DNA of 64,000 bases, taken from assembly GCA_017477325.1 (NCBI GenBank), contig JAFUWV010000006.1, positions 1-64,000 on the forward strand, read 5' to 3'. The notes under the pieces are model-generated. The model saw only the letters and a list, made by a program, of their open reading frames with translations, did no database searches and had not been told where the DNA came from. Source of the stretch: Paludibacteraceae bacterium. Lineage in GTDB: Bacteria > Bacteroidota > Bacteroidia > Bacteroidales > Paludibacteraceae. The translations under genes were made by a program, and so were the position numbers. Positions 27,005-35,655 of this stretch are shown here, piece by piece; within the stretch, counting starts at the first letter, position 1, and the number at the start of each line of letters is the position of its first letter.

Positions 27005-28672
27005 ATGGATTACCTTCGTTCTCTCTTTCTTGAGCCTGGCATCACTCAATCTCTTATGGTGCTTGTACTTACTGTTGCTGCAGGTCTGTTTCTTGCAGAG
27101 AAACTCAAAATCAAGAAATTCTCACTCGGTGTAACGTGGATTCTTTTCTGCGGCATTATCTTCTCCCATTTTGGTCTTCGTATTGACCCTGCAGTCAGTC
27201 ATTTTGCTAAAGACTTCGGTCTTATTCTCTTTGTATATTCTATTGGCTTGCAAGTAGGTCCGTCTTTCTTCTCTTCATTTGGCAAAGGAGGACTACGTCT
27301 AAATGGTTTTGCCGCATTGATAGTTGTGCTTGCATGTGTCACTACTTTCGCTATTGCCAAACTCAGTGGGGAAGACATGGCAACCATGGTAGGTGTCATG
27401 TCGGGTGCTGTAACCAACACACCCTCACTTGGTGCAGCCGAGCAAGCCTTTGCAGATGCTACGGGTGAGGCCAATCCCACTATAGCCACAGGTTATGCTG
27501 TAGCCTACCCCCTTGGTGTATTGGGAATTATTTTCTCCATGCTGCTGCTCAAATGGATGTTTCGTGTCAATCTGCGTACAGAAGAAGACAAACTGCATTC
27601 TGCCGAAGGCAAACATAAAGAACCCATACTTGTGGATATTCTTATGTCCAACCCGCAGATATCAAGTATCACTATCCGCAGTCTGCACCACATGATAAAC
27701 ATTCCTATGGTAATCTCACGCATCATTCATGAGGACAAGACCGAGACAGTGCCTCAGGCAGAAACTGAGATTCACAACGGAGACACTCTGCGCATATTGG
27801 CTGACCGCGAACATCTCGACATGCTCTCACTGCTTGGTCCTATCGAAGAAAAGAAAAAGACTGAGAAGATAAATGCCAATAGCAAACTCGTCTCACGCCG
27901 CATTGTGGTGACTAAGCCTGAGTGGAATGGCAAACAGATACGCCATCTCGGAGTAAACGACCGCTATCACGTTACTGTCACCAGAATCAATCGTGCAGGT
28001 ATCGACCTTATAGCTACACCTGAGTTGCATCTCCAACTTGGTGACCGTATTATTGTTGTAGGAAGCACAGAAGACGTTCAGAAAGTGGCAGATATCTTCG
28101 GAAACGAACTCAAGCGGCTTGATATTCCCAATCTGCTGCCTATATTTGTCGGAATAGTGCTCGGCGTCATTGTCGGCACATTGCCTATTGCTATCCCCGG
28201 ACTCTCACAACCGTTCAAACTCGGACTTGCAGGCGGTTCACTCATTGTTGCCATTCTGATTGGTCGCTTTGGTCCTTACTATCACATGGTCACTTTCTCC
28301 ACCACCAGTGCCAACATGATGATTCGCGAGATTGGCATCACACTCTTCCTCGCCTCGGTCGGTCTGGGTGCAGGAGAGAGTTTTGTGCCTACCATTGCTT
28401 CAGGTGGATGGATCTGGATTATCTACGGAGCTATCATCACTCTCTTGCCATTGCTTATTGTAGGCTTTTGCGCACGCAAGTGGGGCAAACTCAACTACTT
28501 CACTCTCATGGGACTTATCGCAGGCTCTACCACCGACCCGCCCGCTCTCGCTTATGCCGTAGGCAACAGTTCTACCACCGACCAAGCCTCTGTAGCCTAC
28601 GCCACGGTCTATCCTCTTACTATGTTCCTGCGCGTCATGCTCGCACAGATAATGATTCTGACACTCATATAA
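27005..28672 (+). CDS. AspT/YidE-type transporter with RCK_C domains
   Basis: A 555-residue inner-membrane protein with two halves of about five helices (N-terminal about 15-185, C-terminal about 375-555), each holding a GAVTNTPSLGAA / GSTTDPPALAYA motif typical of the aspartate:alanine exchanger family. Two TrkA_C (RCK_C) domains lie between them (about 205-285 and 295-370). Relatives exchange small carboxylates or amino acids; the substrate here is unknown. ATG 27005 is preferred to a TTG at 26999. It has its own promoter and a perfect bidirectional terminator. Confidence 0.9.
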   Translation: MDYLRSLFLEPGITQSLMVLVLTVAAGLFLAEKLKIKKFSLGVTWILFCGIIFSHFGLRIDPAVSHFAKDFGLILFVYSIGLQVGPSFFSSFGKGGLRLNGFAALIVVLACVTTFAIAKLSGEDMATMVGVMSGAVTNTPSLGAAEQAFADATGEANPTIATGYAVAYPLGVLGIIFSMLLLKWMFRVNLRTEEDKLHSAEGKHKEPILVDILMSNPQISSITIRSLHHMINIPMVISRIIHEDKTETVPQAETEIHNGDTLRILADREHLDMLSLLGPIEEKKKTEKINANSKLVSRRIVVTKPEWNGKQIRHLGVNDRYHVTVTRINRAGIDLIATPELHLQLGDRIIVVGSTEDVQKVADIFGNELKRLDIPNLLPIFVGIVLGVIVGTLPIAIPGLSQPFKLGLAGGSLIVAILIGRFGPYYHMVTFSTTSANMMIREIGITLFLASVGLGAGESFVPTIASGGWIWIIYGAIITLLPLLIVGFCARKWGKLNYFTLMGLIAGSTTDPPALAYAVGNSSTTDQASVAYATVYPLTMFLRVMLAQIMILTLI

Positions 28673-28712
28673 GTGTCACCCGCCAATTAAATACAAAATA
28701 AGAAAATATACA

Positions 28713-28748
28713 AAAAATAGAGACTGAATCGATTCAGTCTCTATTTTT
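28713..28748. terminator. Bidirectional terminator
   Basis: A perfect 36-bp palindrome: an A-run, TAGAGACTGAATC, its exact complement, and a T-run. It lies between the convergent antiporter and lipoprotein genes and serves both. Confidence 0.9.
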
Positions 28749-28786
28749 TAATGTGGCAAACTTCACATGCCCTGCAACCACTTTAT

Positions 28787-30133
28787 TTAATTTATGTCCC
28801 TCGCTAAACGCACTGATCTCCCATAGTATGGACGATAAGTTTTCATACCTGCTGATTTTGAACTGAACCCGAAACCCAAACCATCTCCATCCTGTCCTCT
28901 CTCAGTATTACCATTACGAGGAGTGGAATCATAATAGTGGCCCTCTGTGCCAACACCACTCACGGTCGTACCATTGCGGAAGCCCGCTGCAGGCAAGAAC
29001 ACAGCACCGTTCTTTTTCATCAAGCGATATTCACCTACATCATATTTGTTGGTAGTAAAGTTGTTCGGATCAGGAGTAAAACTAATACCTGAAGGTAGTT
29101 CCCATTCATCAGGCAGAAACATATAACCTGGTACGTTATTTACTGTTGCCTGACCGCGAAGTTTGTCTGCATTTGGTCGTTCCTGAAACATATACCGCCA
29201 TTCATCATCACTTAAAGTCCTCCATACATTTGGTTTACTTTCCTCAGCATCAGCGTCCCAATCAAAACACCCTATAGCATTTATTCCCCAATCAGTGAAA
29301 GTGGCATAATCCGACACCTCTGTAGATGCCAGCGTGGGATTATTGCCTGTTCCCCAACCGAAAAGGTCTATCCAAGCTGAATTTGTAGGAGATATCTTGC
29401 TATTATCTTCCCCCAACTTAACATAATGCTCTCTTTGAAATTCCCATGTCTTGGTTGACGCCCTGTACTGAAGGTTTCCCGGGGCGAACACCACCATTTT
29501 TGATGCACTTACAGAAAAACCCTCTATATATGCATCACGTGTGACAGGAATCGTGTATGTTTTCCCACTGCAAGTGAACGTAATATCTGCTATCGCCTCT
29601 TTCTTTTCCTTGGTAGGTTCTACTGTAACCGTTACGTCCATACTACCGCTGCCCTCTGTTGTAGAAACCTGTACCCACGATTCTGAAGACTCCACTGTCC
29701 ATTCTGCTGCATCTTCAGTAGTGACCGAGATAGTGAATGTACCGCCTGCATACGAACAGTCAATACTTGTAGGAGAAATGGTTAATGAATAAACAGGGGC
29801 TGGTATTACTTCTACTTCACATTCGGCAGTGAACTTTCCGCAAGTTGCCGTGATAATGGTCGTACCTTCTTCTTTTGCCTCTACTTTACCACTTGAACTG
29901 ACCGACGCAACCTTTTCCTTCGATGACTCCCAAATAACCTCCGGAGCCAGGTCCTCGGCTTCTTCAGGTTCGTACCATACACGGAGTTGAAAACTCTCGC
30001 CTACTTCTATTCCGATACTCTTCTTGTTAATACCGAAACCTGTCATTTCTTGAGGTGTGCTGTTCCCGGACGGGGTGCATGCAGCAAGAGTAAGTGTCAT
30101 TGCTGCAAGCAGGAATAAATAAGTTTTCTTCAT
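28787..30133 (-). CDS. Surface-type lipoprotein with BIG2, BACON and FISUMP-like domains
   Basis: A 448-residue lipoprotein (lipobox TLAAC, Cys19). Residues about 30-110 form a BIG2 Ig-like domain (VASVSSSGKVEAKEEGTTIITAT); about 115-200 a BACON-type domain (SAGGTFTISVTTEDAAEWTV-like, with ESSESWVQVS); about 205-448 a C-lectin-like module of the Fibrobacter major paralogous (FISUMP) type (FSVSASKMVVFAPGNLQYRA, WRTLSDDEWRYMF, FLPAAGFRNG, GRSVRLAR). Likely carbohydrate or surface binding; enzymatic activity is not indicated. Monocistronic, with its own promoter and terminator. Confidence 0.85.
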   Translation of the reverse strand: MKKTYLFLLAAMTLTLAACTPSGNSTPQEMTGFGINKKSIGIEVGESFQLRVWYEPEEAEDLAPEVIWESSKEKVASVSSSGKVEAKEEGTTIITATCGKFTAECEVEVIPAPVYSLTISPTSIDCSYAGGTFTISVTTEDAAEWTVESSESWVQVSTTEGSGSMDVTVTVEPTKEKKEAIADITFTCSGKTYTIPVTRDAYIEGFSVSASKMVVFAPGNLQYRASTKTWEFQREHYVKLGEDNSKISPTNSAWIDLFGWGTGNNPTLASTEVSDYATFTDWGINAIGCFDWDADAEESKPNVWRTLSDDEWRYMFQERPNADKLRGQATVNNVPGYMFLPDEWELPSGISFTPDPNNFTTNKYDVGEYRLMKKNGAVFLPAAGFRNGTTVSGVGTEGHYYDSTPRNGNTERGQDGDGLGFGFSSKSAGMKTYRPYYGRSVRLARDIN

Positions 30134-30164
30134 TATTGTTTATGTTTATTGGTTGATTGATATG

Positions 30165-30196
30165 CAAAAGTACTATTAAAAATTTACATACACAAA
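30165..30196 (-). promoter_or_regulatory. Promoter of BIG2/BACON lipoprotein gene
   Basis: On the minus strand: TTTG (30193-30196), 20 bp, TACTTTTG (30165-30172). The leader is about 25 nt. It begins at the end of nrdG, so it lies just past that gene's stop. Confidence 0.75.
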
Positions 30197-30214
30197 TATT
30201 GCTGCTAACGACTA

Positions 30215-30673
30215 TCACTTTTTATGCATCCTCTCCGTGATATCAACAAGTTGATTGTTCTCTATTCTGTATAGTCGCTGATTGGTGGTAGCATGGTCCA
30301 GGCCGCCGAGTGACTCTATGTACGGACCTACTTTAACATAGTCGAAATGCTCCGGCATAAATTTCTGTGGCAACTGCCGTCTGCCTGAGTACCATGCCGC
30401 TTTATAGCCCTTACTCTGTACGTACTGAGCCAGTCGGTCAACTTCTTCGGTGTCATTGTCTCCCCCCATAAAACTGACGCAGGTAATGGCAGAGCCATAT
30501 CTTTCAAGCAGAGCATCAAGTGCCGCCTCATCAAGCACTTCGCCTATGTCTTCCCACAATTGGGGGCTATGGCAACCCGGACAACGGTTGGGACAAAGGC
30601 TTAGATTCACTGCGAGAGTGGTCTCGTCAGGAATCTCTTGAAACACAATATCGTAATCAGTATATTTAAGCAT
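30215..30673 (-). CDS. nrdG: Anaerobic ribonucleotide reductase activating protein
   Basis: A 152-residue radical SAM activase. The cluster motif is C-P-N-R-C-P-G-C (CX3CX2C), with SFMGGDND as the GGE-like SAM-binding segment. NrdG cleaves SAM to install the glycyl radical on NrdD under anaerobic conditions. The reductase NrdD is not in the window, which is unusual because the pair is commonly adjacent. The start at 30673 (MLKYTDYD) is preferred over 30682. It follows relA by 43 bases on the same strand and may be cotranscribed with it. Confidence 0.9.
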   Translation of the reverse strand: MLKYTDYDIVFQEIPDETTLAVNLSLCPNRCPGCHSPQLWEDIGEVLDEAALDALLERYGSAITCVSFMGGDNDTEEVDRLAQYVQSKGYKAAWYSGRRQLPQKFMPEHFDYVKVGPYIESLGGLDHATTNQRLYRIENNQLVDITERMHKK

Positions 30674-30716
30674 ATCTAACATCCAACATCTAACATCTAA
30701 CTTCCAATATCTATCC

Positions 30717-32825
30717 TCACATTTGTCTTGTACATGACTTCACACCACGTACTGTGGCAATCTTTTTCCTGATTTGCTCCAATTGATTTATGTCATCTAC
30801 AAGTAGCGTCAGGTGTCCCTCAAACAAACCGTCGTGACTATCTATAGAGATTGTTCTTAGAAGCACTCCGCTCTCCTTGTTTATAAGAGATGTGATGTTG
30901 GTAACTATTCCGATGTCATCGTTACCAACCACGCGCAGAGTTATCGGATACTGTTGGCCTACGGCTTTGCCGCTCCATCGTGCAGGAATAATTCTGTATG
31001 GGAATCTTTCCTTCATCTGCGCTGCATTCGGACAGGTCTCTCTGTGAATACTGATACCTTTGGTCACACTCACAAAACCAAACACAGGGTCACCATATAT
31101 AGGATTGCAGCATTTAGCCAGACGGTAATCCACCTTGCTCAGGTTTCGGTCTATCACGAGCACATCCTGATGACTGCGAGGAGCATCTTGAGCAGGCTGC
31201 TGAACAAACTCCGAAGCCGATATGATAGGCACCTCTTTCTGAGTAGGTTCGGTCATTTCAACATATTTGTCTCGCAATGCAAGTATGTCTTCTCTGCCTT
31301 GTGCCAGAGCTTGATAAAGGTCGCTCACAGCCTTGTAGCCCAGTTTCTTTGCCAGCTTCGACACCTGACCTTCCTCATACTCAATTTTCCAGTTCTTGAA
31401 CCTGCGTTCAAGCATCTCACGTCCTTCTGCAGCATCTTTGTACTCTTTCTCCTTCAGCGCCTGACGTATCTTGTTTCTCGCCTTTGACGTACAAACAAAG
31501 CCAAGCCATGCTTGAGTTGGTTTTTGCTGAGGCGAGGTAAGTATCTCTACCTGGTCACCATTGTGCAGCACATGCTTTATCGGCACTTGCCTGCCACCAA
31601 TTTTACCCCCTACACAACGGCACCCGAGACCGGTATGTATAGCAAAAGCAAAATCAAGTACAGTAGCCCCCTTCGGCAGTTTATGCAAGTCACCGTTTGG
31701 AGTAAACACAAACACTTCCTCATCGTAGAAGTTAAGTCGGAAATCCTGCAAAGCCTCTTTTGTCTGCACGTCCTCACTCTCAAGCATTTCGCGAACGCTC
31801 TTTAGAAATTCATCCATGCCGCCTTCGCTCTTGCCTCCCTTGTATTTCCAGTGTGCTGCCACACCTTTCTCTGCAATCTCATCCATACGGCGGGTACGTA
31901 TCTGTACCTCGACCCATTTCTGCTCAGGCCCGAGCACTGTTGTGTGCAGACTCTCATATCCGTTCGACTTGGGTATTGTCAACCAGTCTCTCAGTCGCTT
32001 GGGATTAGGCTGGTACATGTCAGCTATCACAGAATAAACCTGCCAGCACTCTGCTTTCTCTTTCTCGGGCTCGGAGTCAAGTATGATGCGTATTGCAAAC
32101 AAGTCGTATATGTGATCCACTCCCACATTCTGCTTGAGCATCTTCTTGTATATACTGTGTATTGACTTCGTCCTGCCTTTTATTGTAAAGCGGAAACCCA
32201 TATCCTCCAGTTTCTTCTTTAGAGGGGTAATGAAGGCATCTATGTATGCGTCTCTGTGCTTCTTTGTCTCATTCAGCGTGTGAGCGATTTCTTTATATAC
32301 GTCATACTCCGTGAATTTGAGCGACAAATCCTCCAGTTCGGTTTTTATCGTATATAATCCCAAGCGGTGAGCAAGCGGCGCATACAGAAACGATGTCTCC
32401 TGCGCTATTGCTCTGCGTTTGTCAGAGTCAGGCTCTGTATTCAACTGCCGCATCAATGCAGCACGCTCGGCTATAATGATTAGCACCACACGCACGTCCT
32501 CTGCCAGTGAAAGCAGCAACTTGCGGAAGTTCTCGGTCTCAAGCGAGGTGTTTACCTTGTACAGGTCTGCCACACGTTTCAACCCTTCTACTATCACACG
32601 CACTTGCTCGTCGTTCCACTGTCGCAACACCGTTTCATCAGCATCTCTTAGGAGTATGGCAGCTACAGCTGTCTTGCCTAATCCCACTTCGGTCACAGCC
32701 ACATCAATCACTGATGCCCTGAACCTTACTTCATCATCTGTCAGCAACAGACTGCCAAGCAGTTGCTCCTCCTCGGCAGTAAATCCGATGTTATATTTCC
32801 TACTTATTGTTTCCACATTTTTCAT
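30717..32825 (-). CDS. relA: RelA-type (p)ppGpp synthetase with degenerate hydrolase domain
   Basis: A 702-residue RSH-family alarmone enzyme. The N-terminal HD hydrolase region lacks its catalytic residues: the usual LLHDVVED is LLRDADE (R60-D61), and the later LADR-type block reads IIIAERAAL. The synthetase domain (about 190-330) is intact-looking, with KGRTKSIHSIYKKM, DLFAIRII, NGYESLHT and EVQIRT. TGS (about 370-435) and C-terminal ACT (about 630-702) domains follow. I infer a synthetase-only enzyme, so a separate hydrolase must exist elsewhere. The promoter lies so close to the ATG that the transcript may be leaderless. Confidence 0.9.
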   Translation of the reverse strand: MKNVETISRKYNIGFTAEEEQLLGSLLLTDDEVRFRASVIDVAVTEVGLGKTAVAAILLRDADETVLRQWNDEQVRVIVEGLKRVADLYKVNTSLETENFRKLLLSLAEDVRVVLIIIAERAALMRQLNTEPDSDKRRAIAQETSFLYAPLAHRLGLYTIKTELEDLSLKFTEYDVYKEIAHTLNETKKHRDAYIDAFITPLKKKLEDMGFRFTIKGRTKSIHSIYKKMLKQNVGVDHIYDLFAIRIILDSEPEKEKAECWQVYSVIADMYQPNPKRLRDWLTIPKSNGYESLHTTVLGPEQKWVEVQIRTRRMDEIAEKGVAAHWKYKGGKSEGGMDEFLKSVREMLESEDVQTKEALQDFRLNFYDEEVFVFTPNGDLHKLPKGATVLDFAFAIHTGLGCRCVGGKIGGRQVPIKHVLHNGDQVEILTSPQQKPTQAWLGFVCTSKARNKIRQALKEKEYKDAAEGREMLERRFKNWKIEYEEGQVSKLAKKLGYKAVSDLYQALAQGREDILALRDKYVEMTEPTQKEVPIISASEFVQQPAQDAPRSHQDVLVIDRNLSKVDYRLAKCCNPIYGDPVFGFVSVTKGISIHRETCPNAAQMKERFPYRIIPARWSGKAVGQQYPITLRVVGNDDIGIVTNITSLINKESGVLLRTISIDSHDGLFEGHLTLLVDDINQLEQIRKKIATVRGVKSCTRQM

Positions 32826-32829
32826 GCTG

Positions 32830-32860
32830 CAAAGTTATAAATATTTTCGTAAACTACAAA
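32830..32860 (-). promoter_or_regulatory. Promoter of relA
   Basis: On the minus strand: TTTG (32857-32860), 19 bp, TAACTTTG (32830-32837). The box ends only four bases from the ATG (32825), implying little or no 5' leader. Confidence 0.7.
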
Positions 32861-33036
32861 CAATATTTATCGGGCATTCAGGTTTACTACTTACCAAGTC
32901 TTTCCATTCCACACTAAGGCAAATTGCGTGAGGGATTTGAACATAGAGTGATTAAAGTCTCTTGCTTATGTAATTGGACAATCGTCGTAAATAACTCTTG
33001 GATATGAAGATAGAAGGTAATATTTTTTATCTTTGA

Positions 33037-33068
33037 TTTGTGTATTTTAAGAAAAAGCAGTACCTTTA
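33037..33068 (+). promoter_or_regulatory. Promoter of DUF2147-SDR operon
   Basis: TTTG (33037-33040), 20 bp, TACCTTTA (33061-33068). The leader is very short (about 2-10 nt) before ATG 33077. Confidence 0.6.
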
Positions 33069-33076
33069 CCGACGAT

Positions 33077-33517
33077 ATGAAAACAAGATTTATGGCAATC
33101 GTGTGCATGACCATTATGGTAGTATGCACACAGGCACAAGAAGCACTGCTCGGCGACTGGTGCACAGTTGATGATCAGACCGGAGAACGCCTCTCAGTTA
33201 TGAATTTCTTCAAAGGTACCGACGGCAAATACCATGGCAAAGTAGTGGAATTGTGCAAACCCGAAGATAAAGACAAGAGAATCAGACACGGTGAGCACAA
33301 AGGTGAACCTGTGGTAGGATTCGTGGTTTTCAGCGGGTTTGAATTCAAAGACGGCAAGTTAGTCGGAGGTAAGGCATTCAATCCTGACGATGGCAACTGG
33401 TATCATGCAAAAATCTGGCTGTCGGACGACGGCTGCCTTATGCTTAGAGGCGGACTCGACAAAAGACTTATCTTAGGACGTACTCAAAAATGGATAAAAA
33501 AACAACATACTACCTGA
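33077..33517 (+). CDS. DUF2147 family exported protein
   Basis: A 146-residue protein with a signal peptide (MKTRFMAIVCMTIMVVCTQA) and then a compact DUF2147 beta-barrel-like domain: LLGDWCTVDDQTGERLSVMNF, KYHGKVVEL, GKAFNPDDGNWYHAKIWL and LMLRGGLDKRLILGRTQKW. The family is periplasmic and of unknown function. ATG 33077 is the sensible start because it opens the signal peptide. It overlaps the following SDR gene by 28 bases in another frame, so the two are translationally linked. Confidence 0.88.
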   Translation: MKTRFMAIVCMTIMVVCTQAQEALLGDWCTVDDQTGERLSVMNFFKGTDGKYHGKVVELCKPEDKDKRIRHGEHKGEPVVGFVVFSGFEFKDGKLVGGKAFNPDDGNWYHAKIWLSDDGCLMLRGGLDKRLILGRTQKWIKKQHTT

Positions 33518-34506
33518 TTACAGGTGCTGCCGGCTACTTAGGACTCACAGTATCCAGACAACTTATTGCTGACGGAGCCAGAGTAAGAGCTTTTATCCTG
33601 CCGGGTGACCCGGCACGCAAATATCTTCCTTCTGAAGTGGAGATATTCGAAGGTGACCTGACAAAAAAGGACAGCATGCTTGCTTTTTTCAGTCTGCCTG
33701 AAGGCAGTGAGGCCTACGTTCTGCATATTGCAAGTATTGTCACAAGCAATCCGGAGTGGAGCAAGAAAGTGATAGATGTTAATGTTGGAGGCACGAAAAA
33801 CGTTATTGACCTTTGCCTCTCCACACCTGCAGTAAAAAGAATGGTCTATTGCTCCAGCACAGGCGCTATTCCCGACCAACCCCGCGGAACTATGATTAAG
33901 GAAGTGCACCATTTCGAACCTTCACTGGTGCCCGGGTGCTATTCACAAAGCAAGGCCATGGCTTCGCAAGTGGTGCTTGATGCCTGCCACAACAAAGGTC
34001 TGCATGCCTGCATAGTGCATCCAAGTGGAATCATGGGGCCGGGCGATTATGCCCGAGGTGAACTCACGCAGACCCTTGCACGTATTGCGAAGGGAGAACT
34101 TCGCATCGGACTCGATTGCGACTTCAACCTTTGTGATGTACGCGACTTGGCTGACGGCATTATAAAGGCTGCTCAACGAGGGCGTGACTCCGAATGCTAT
34201 ATCCTCGCCAACAAACCTGTCACTTTCAAAGAGTTTAGTGATATGGCGATTGGTGCGATGGGAGGCAGGCGTATACGTATATTCTTGCCTATTCCTGTTG
34301 TTATGTTCGCCGTCAAAATACTCGAGAGACTTGCCAAGATAACAGGGAAAAAGCCTATTCTTACCACTTTCTACCTTGTCAACGTAGCACGTAACAACTG
34401 TTTCGACCCTACAAAAGCGCAAACAGAACTTGGCTATCACACCAGGCCATACAGCGAAACTGTCACCGATCATATCCGTTGGATGCAGACAGAAGGCATT
34501 GTATAG
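33490..34506 (+). CDS. NAD-dependent epimerase/dehydratase (extended SDR)
   Basis: A 338-residue extended short-chain dehydrogenase. LITGAAGYLGLTVSRQLI is the Rossmann GxxGxxG; CSSTGAIPD supplies the catalytic Ser, and Y-S-Q-S-K (CYSQSKAMA) the Tyr-x-x-x-Lys. The closest general group is the 3-beta-HSD/dihydroflavonol-reductase-like SDRs; substrate unknown. The overlapping arrangement with the exported DUF2147 gene is unusual because the two products act in different compartments. Confidence 0.85.
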   Translation: MDKKTTYYLITGAAGYLGLTVSRQLIADGARVRAFILPGDPARKYLPSEVEIFEGDLTKKDSMLAFFSLPEGSEAYVLHIASIVTSNPEWSKKVIDVNVGGTKNVIDLCLSTPAVKRMVYCSSTGAIPDQPRGTMIKEVHHFEPSLVPGCYSQSKAMASQVVLDACHNKGLHACIVHPSGIMGPGDYARGELTQTLARIAKGELRIGLDCDFNLCDVRDLADGIIKAAQRGRDSECYILANKPVTFKEFSDMAIGAMGGRRIRIFLPIPVVMFAVKILERLAKITGKKPILTTFYLVNVARNNCFDPTKAQTELGYHTRPYSETVTDHIRWMQTEGIV

Positions 34507-34594
34507 CACCTTTGATAACTCATATACGTACACCGGTACACAGAAAATTTTTGTTTTTTTTCTTGCATTAGTAGGATATTCCAGTTTTTCTTTG

Positions 34595-34602
34595 TAACTT
34601 TG
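34595..34602 (+). promoter_or_regulatory. Probable -7 box for the membrane-anchored protein gene
   Basis: TAACTTTG at 34595-34602 matches the -7 consensus; no TTG is at the expected 20-bp spacing, so this is less sure. The leader would be about 70 nt. Confidence 0.45.
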
Positions 34603-34677
34603 CACTCTGAAATAGTGAGTATTGTCTTTATAGAGATGCTTACGTATTAAGAATAAACTAATTAAATACACAATACA

Positions 34678-35361
34678 ATGAAAACTACAATTCGTATTCT
34701 ACTCGGTCTGGCTATCTGCTTTCTGACCTACATCTGCGTCATGAGCGTAGTGACGCCTATCCGTTTCGAAGAAAAACGTACCCAGCGTGAAGTCGCTGTC
34801 GTTAAGAATCTTGTAAGCCTGCGTACTGCAGAGGTTGAGTTTAAAGCACAGAAAGGATACTTCACTGCCGACCTCGACTCACTTATCACTTTCCTCAAAA
34901 CTGCAAAGAAAAAAGAGGTTTTGAAAGAGGGTGCACTTACTGATGCACAACTCGAAGCAGGTCTGACTGAAGCAAAAGCTGTGAAGATTATTAAAAAAGG
35001 CAATCTGCGTGAGATACAGAAAAACGGTCTGGAAGGATTCAAGCGTGATACTATCTACACCAATCTTATTCAGTCGCTCTACAAAGGCGAATATACAGAG
35101 GACAACATCGGTGAGATTATCTACATTCCTTATACCGACAAGGTTCGCTACGAAGTGAAGGTAGACAACCAATACACTACCGACAAGGGTATCAAGGTGC
35201 CTCTGGTAGAAGTTAGTGCCCACTTCAACACCTATCTTGGTGACCTCAACAAGCAGGAACTTGTTAACCTCATTGACAAAGAGCAGAAACTTGAGCATTA
35301 TCCTGGTCTTAAATTCGGATCTATTGATGCTCCTAACAACAACGCCGGTAACTGGGAATAA
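34678..35361 (+). CDS. Membrane-anchored conserved hypothetical protein
   Basis: A 227-residue protein of unknown function. One N-terminal transmembrane helix (about residues 6-26) is followed by a helical region (EKRTQREVAVVKNLVSLRTAEVEFKAQKGYFTADLDSLITFL) that resembles the N-terminal half of type IV pseudopilins, in which such a helix feeds into a globular domain. The rest is a mixed, charged domain with no motif I recognise. It probably faces the periplasm. It has a -7 box and no neighbour in tight linkage. Confidence 0.7.
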   Translation: MKTTIRILLGLAICFLTYICVMSVVTPIRFEEKRTQREVAVVKNLVSLRTAEVEFKAQKGYFTADLDSLITFLKTAKKKEVLKEGALTDAQLEAGLTEAKAVKIIKKGNLREIQKNGLEGFKRDTIYTNLIQSLYKGEYTEDNIGEIIYIPYTDKVRYEVKVDNQYTTDKGIKVPLVEVSAHFNTYLGDLNKQELVNLIDKEQKLEHYPGLKFGSIDAPNNNAGNWE

Positions 35362-35366
35362 TTATA

Positions 35367-35647
35367 GTTGAGAGTTTAAAGTTGAGAGTTTAAAGAAGTT
35401 AATTAGTATATAGTTTTCAGTTCGAAATATAAACGAGCATGACTATAACTAACAAACTTCCTTCAACTCTCAACTTGTTTATAAACAACTTTCAACTAAA
35501 CTACTTCTCTCCACTCTTAACTTTTATTTCGAATAACCAGTAACCACTAACCAGTAACCAGTAACCCATTTATCGTCCGGTGGACGATGATGGTTGCGGC
35601 ACAATTGCGAGGCTCCAGTAACCAGTAACCACTAACCACTAACCACT
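35367..35647. repeat. Intergenic heptanucleotide repeat tract
   Basis: The 294-bp gap holds no gene. It begins with two copies of GTTGAGAGTTTAAA (35367-35395), continues with degenerate CTCAACT-type 7-mers, and ends with (CAGTAAC)n and (CACTAAC)n arrays running up to the rsmD start. A 48-bp non-repetitive insert (about 35568-35615) interrupts the last array and is present identically at 49714-49761. Confidence 0.8.
35554..35630 (+). repeat. 77-bp dispersed repeat, copy A
   Basis: Identical over 77 bases to 49700-49776, same strand. Core: GTCCGGTGGACGATGATGG and a small palindrome CGTCC-GGT-GGACG, bounded on both sides by CAGTAAC heptamers. Not coding. It lies just upstream of rsmD. Confidence 0.95.
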
Positions 35648-35655
35648 ACCCCCCC

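Noticed and set aside
32914-33000. tRNA-like fragment (GTGAGGGATTTGAAC) considered as an attachment-site remnant
   Set aside because: Only about 17 bases look like a tRNA T-arm end; no integrase, matching partner site or mobile gene is present.
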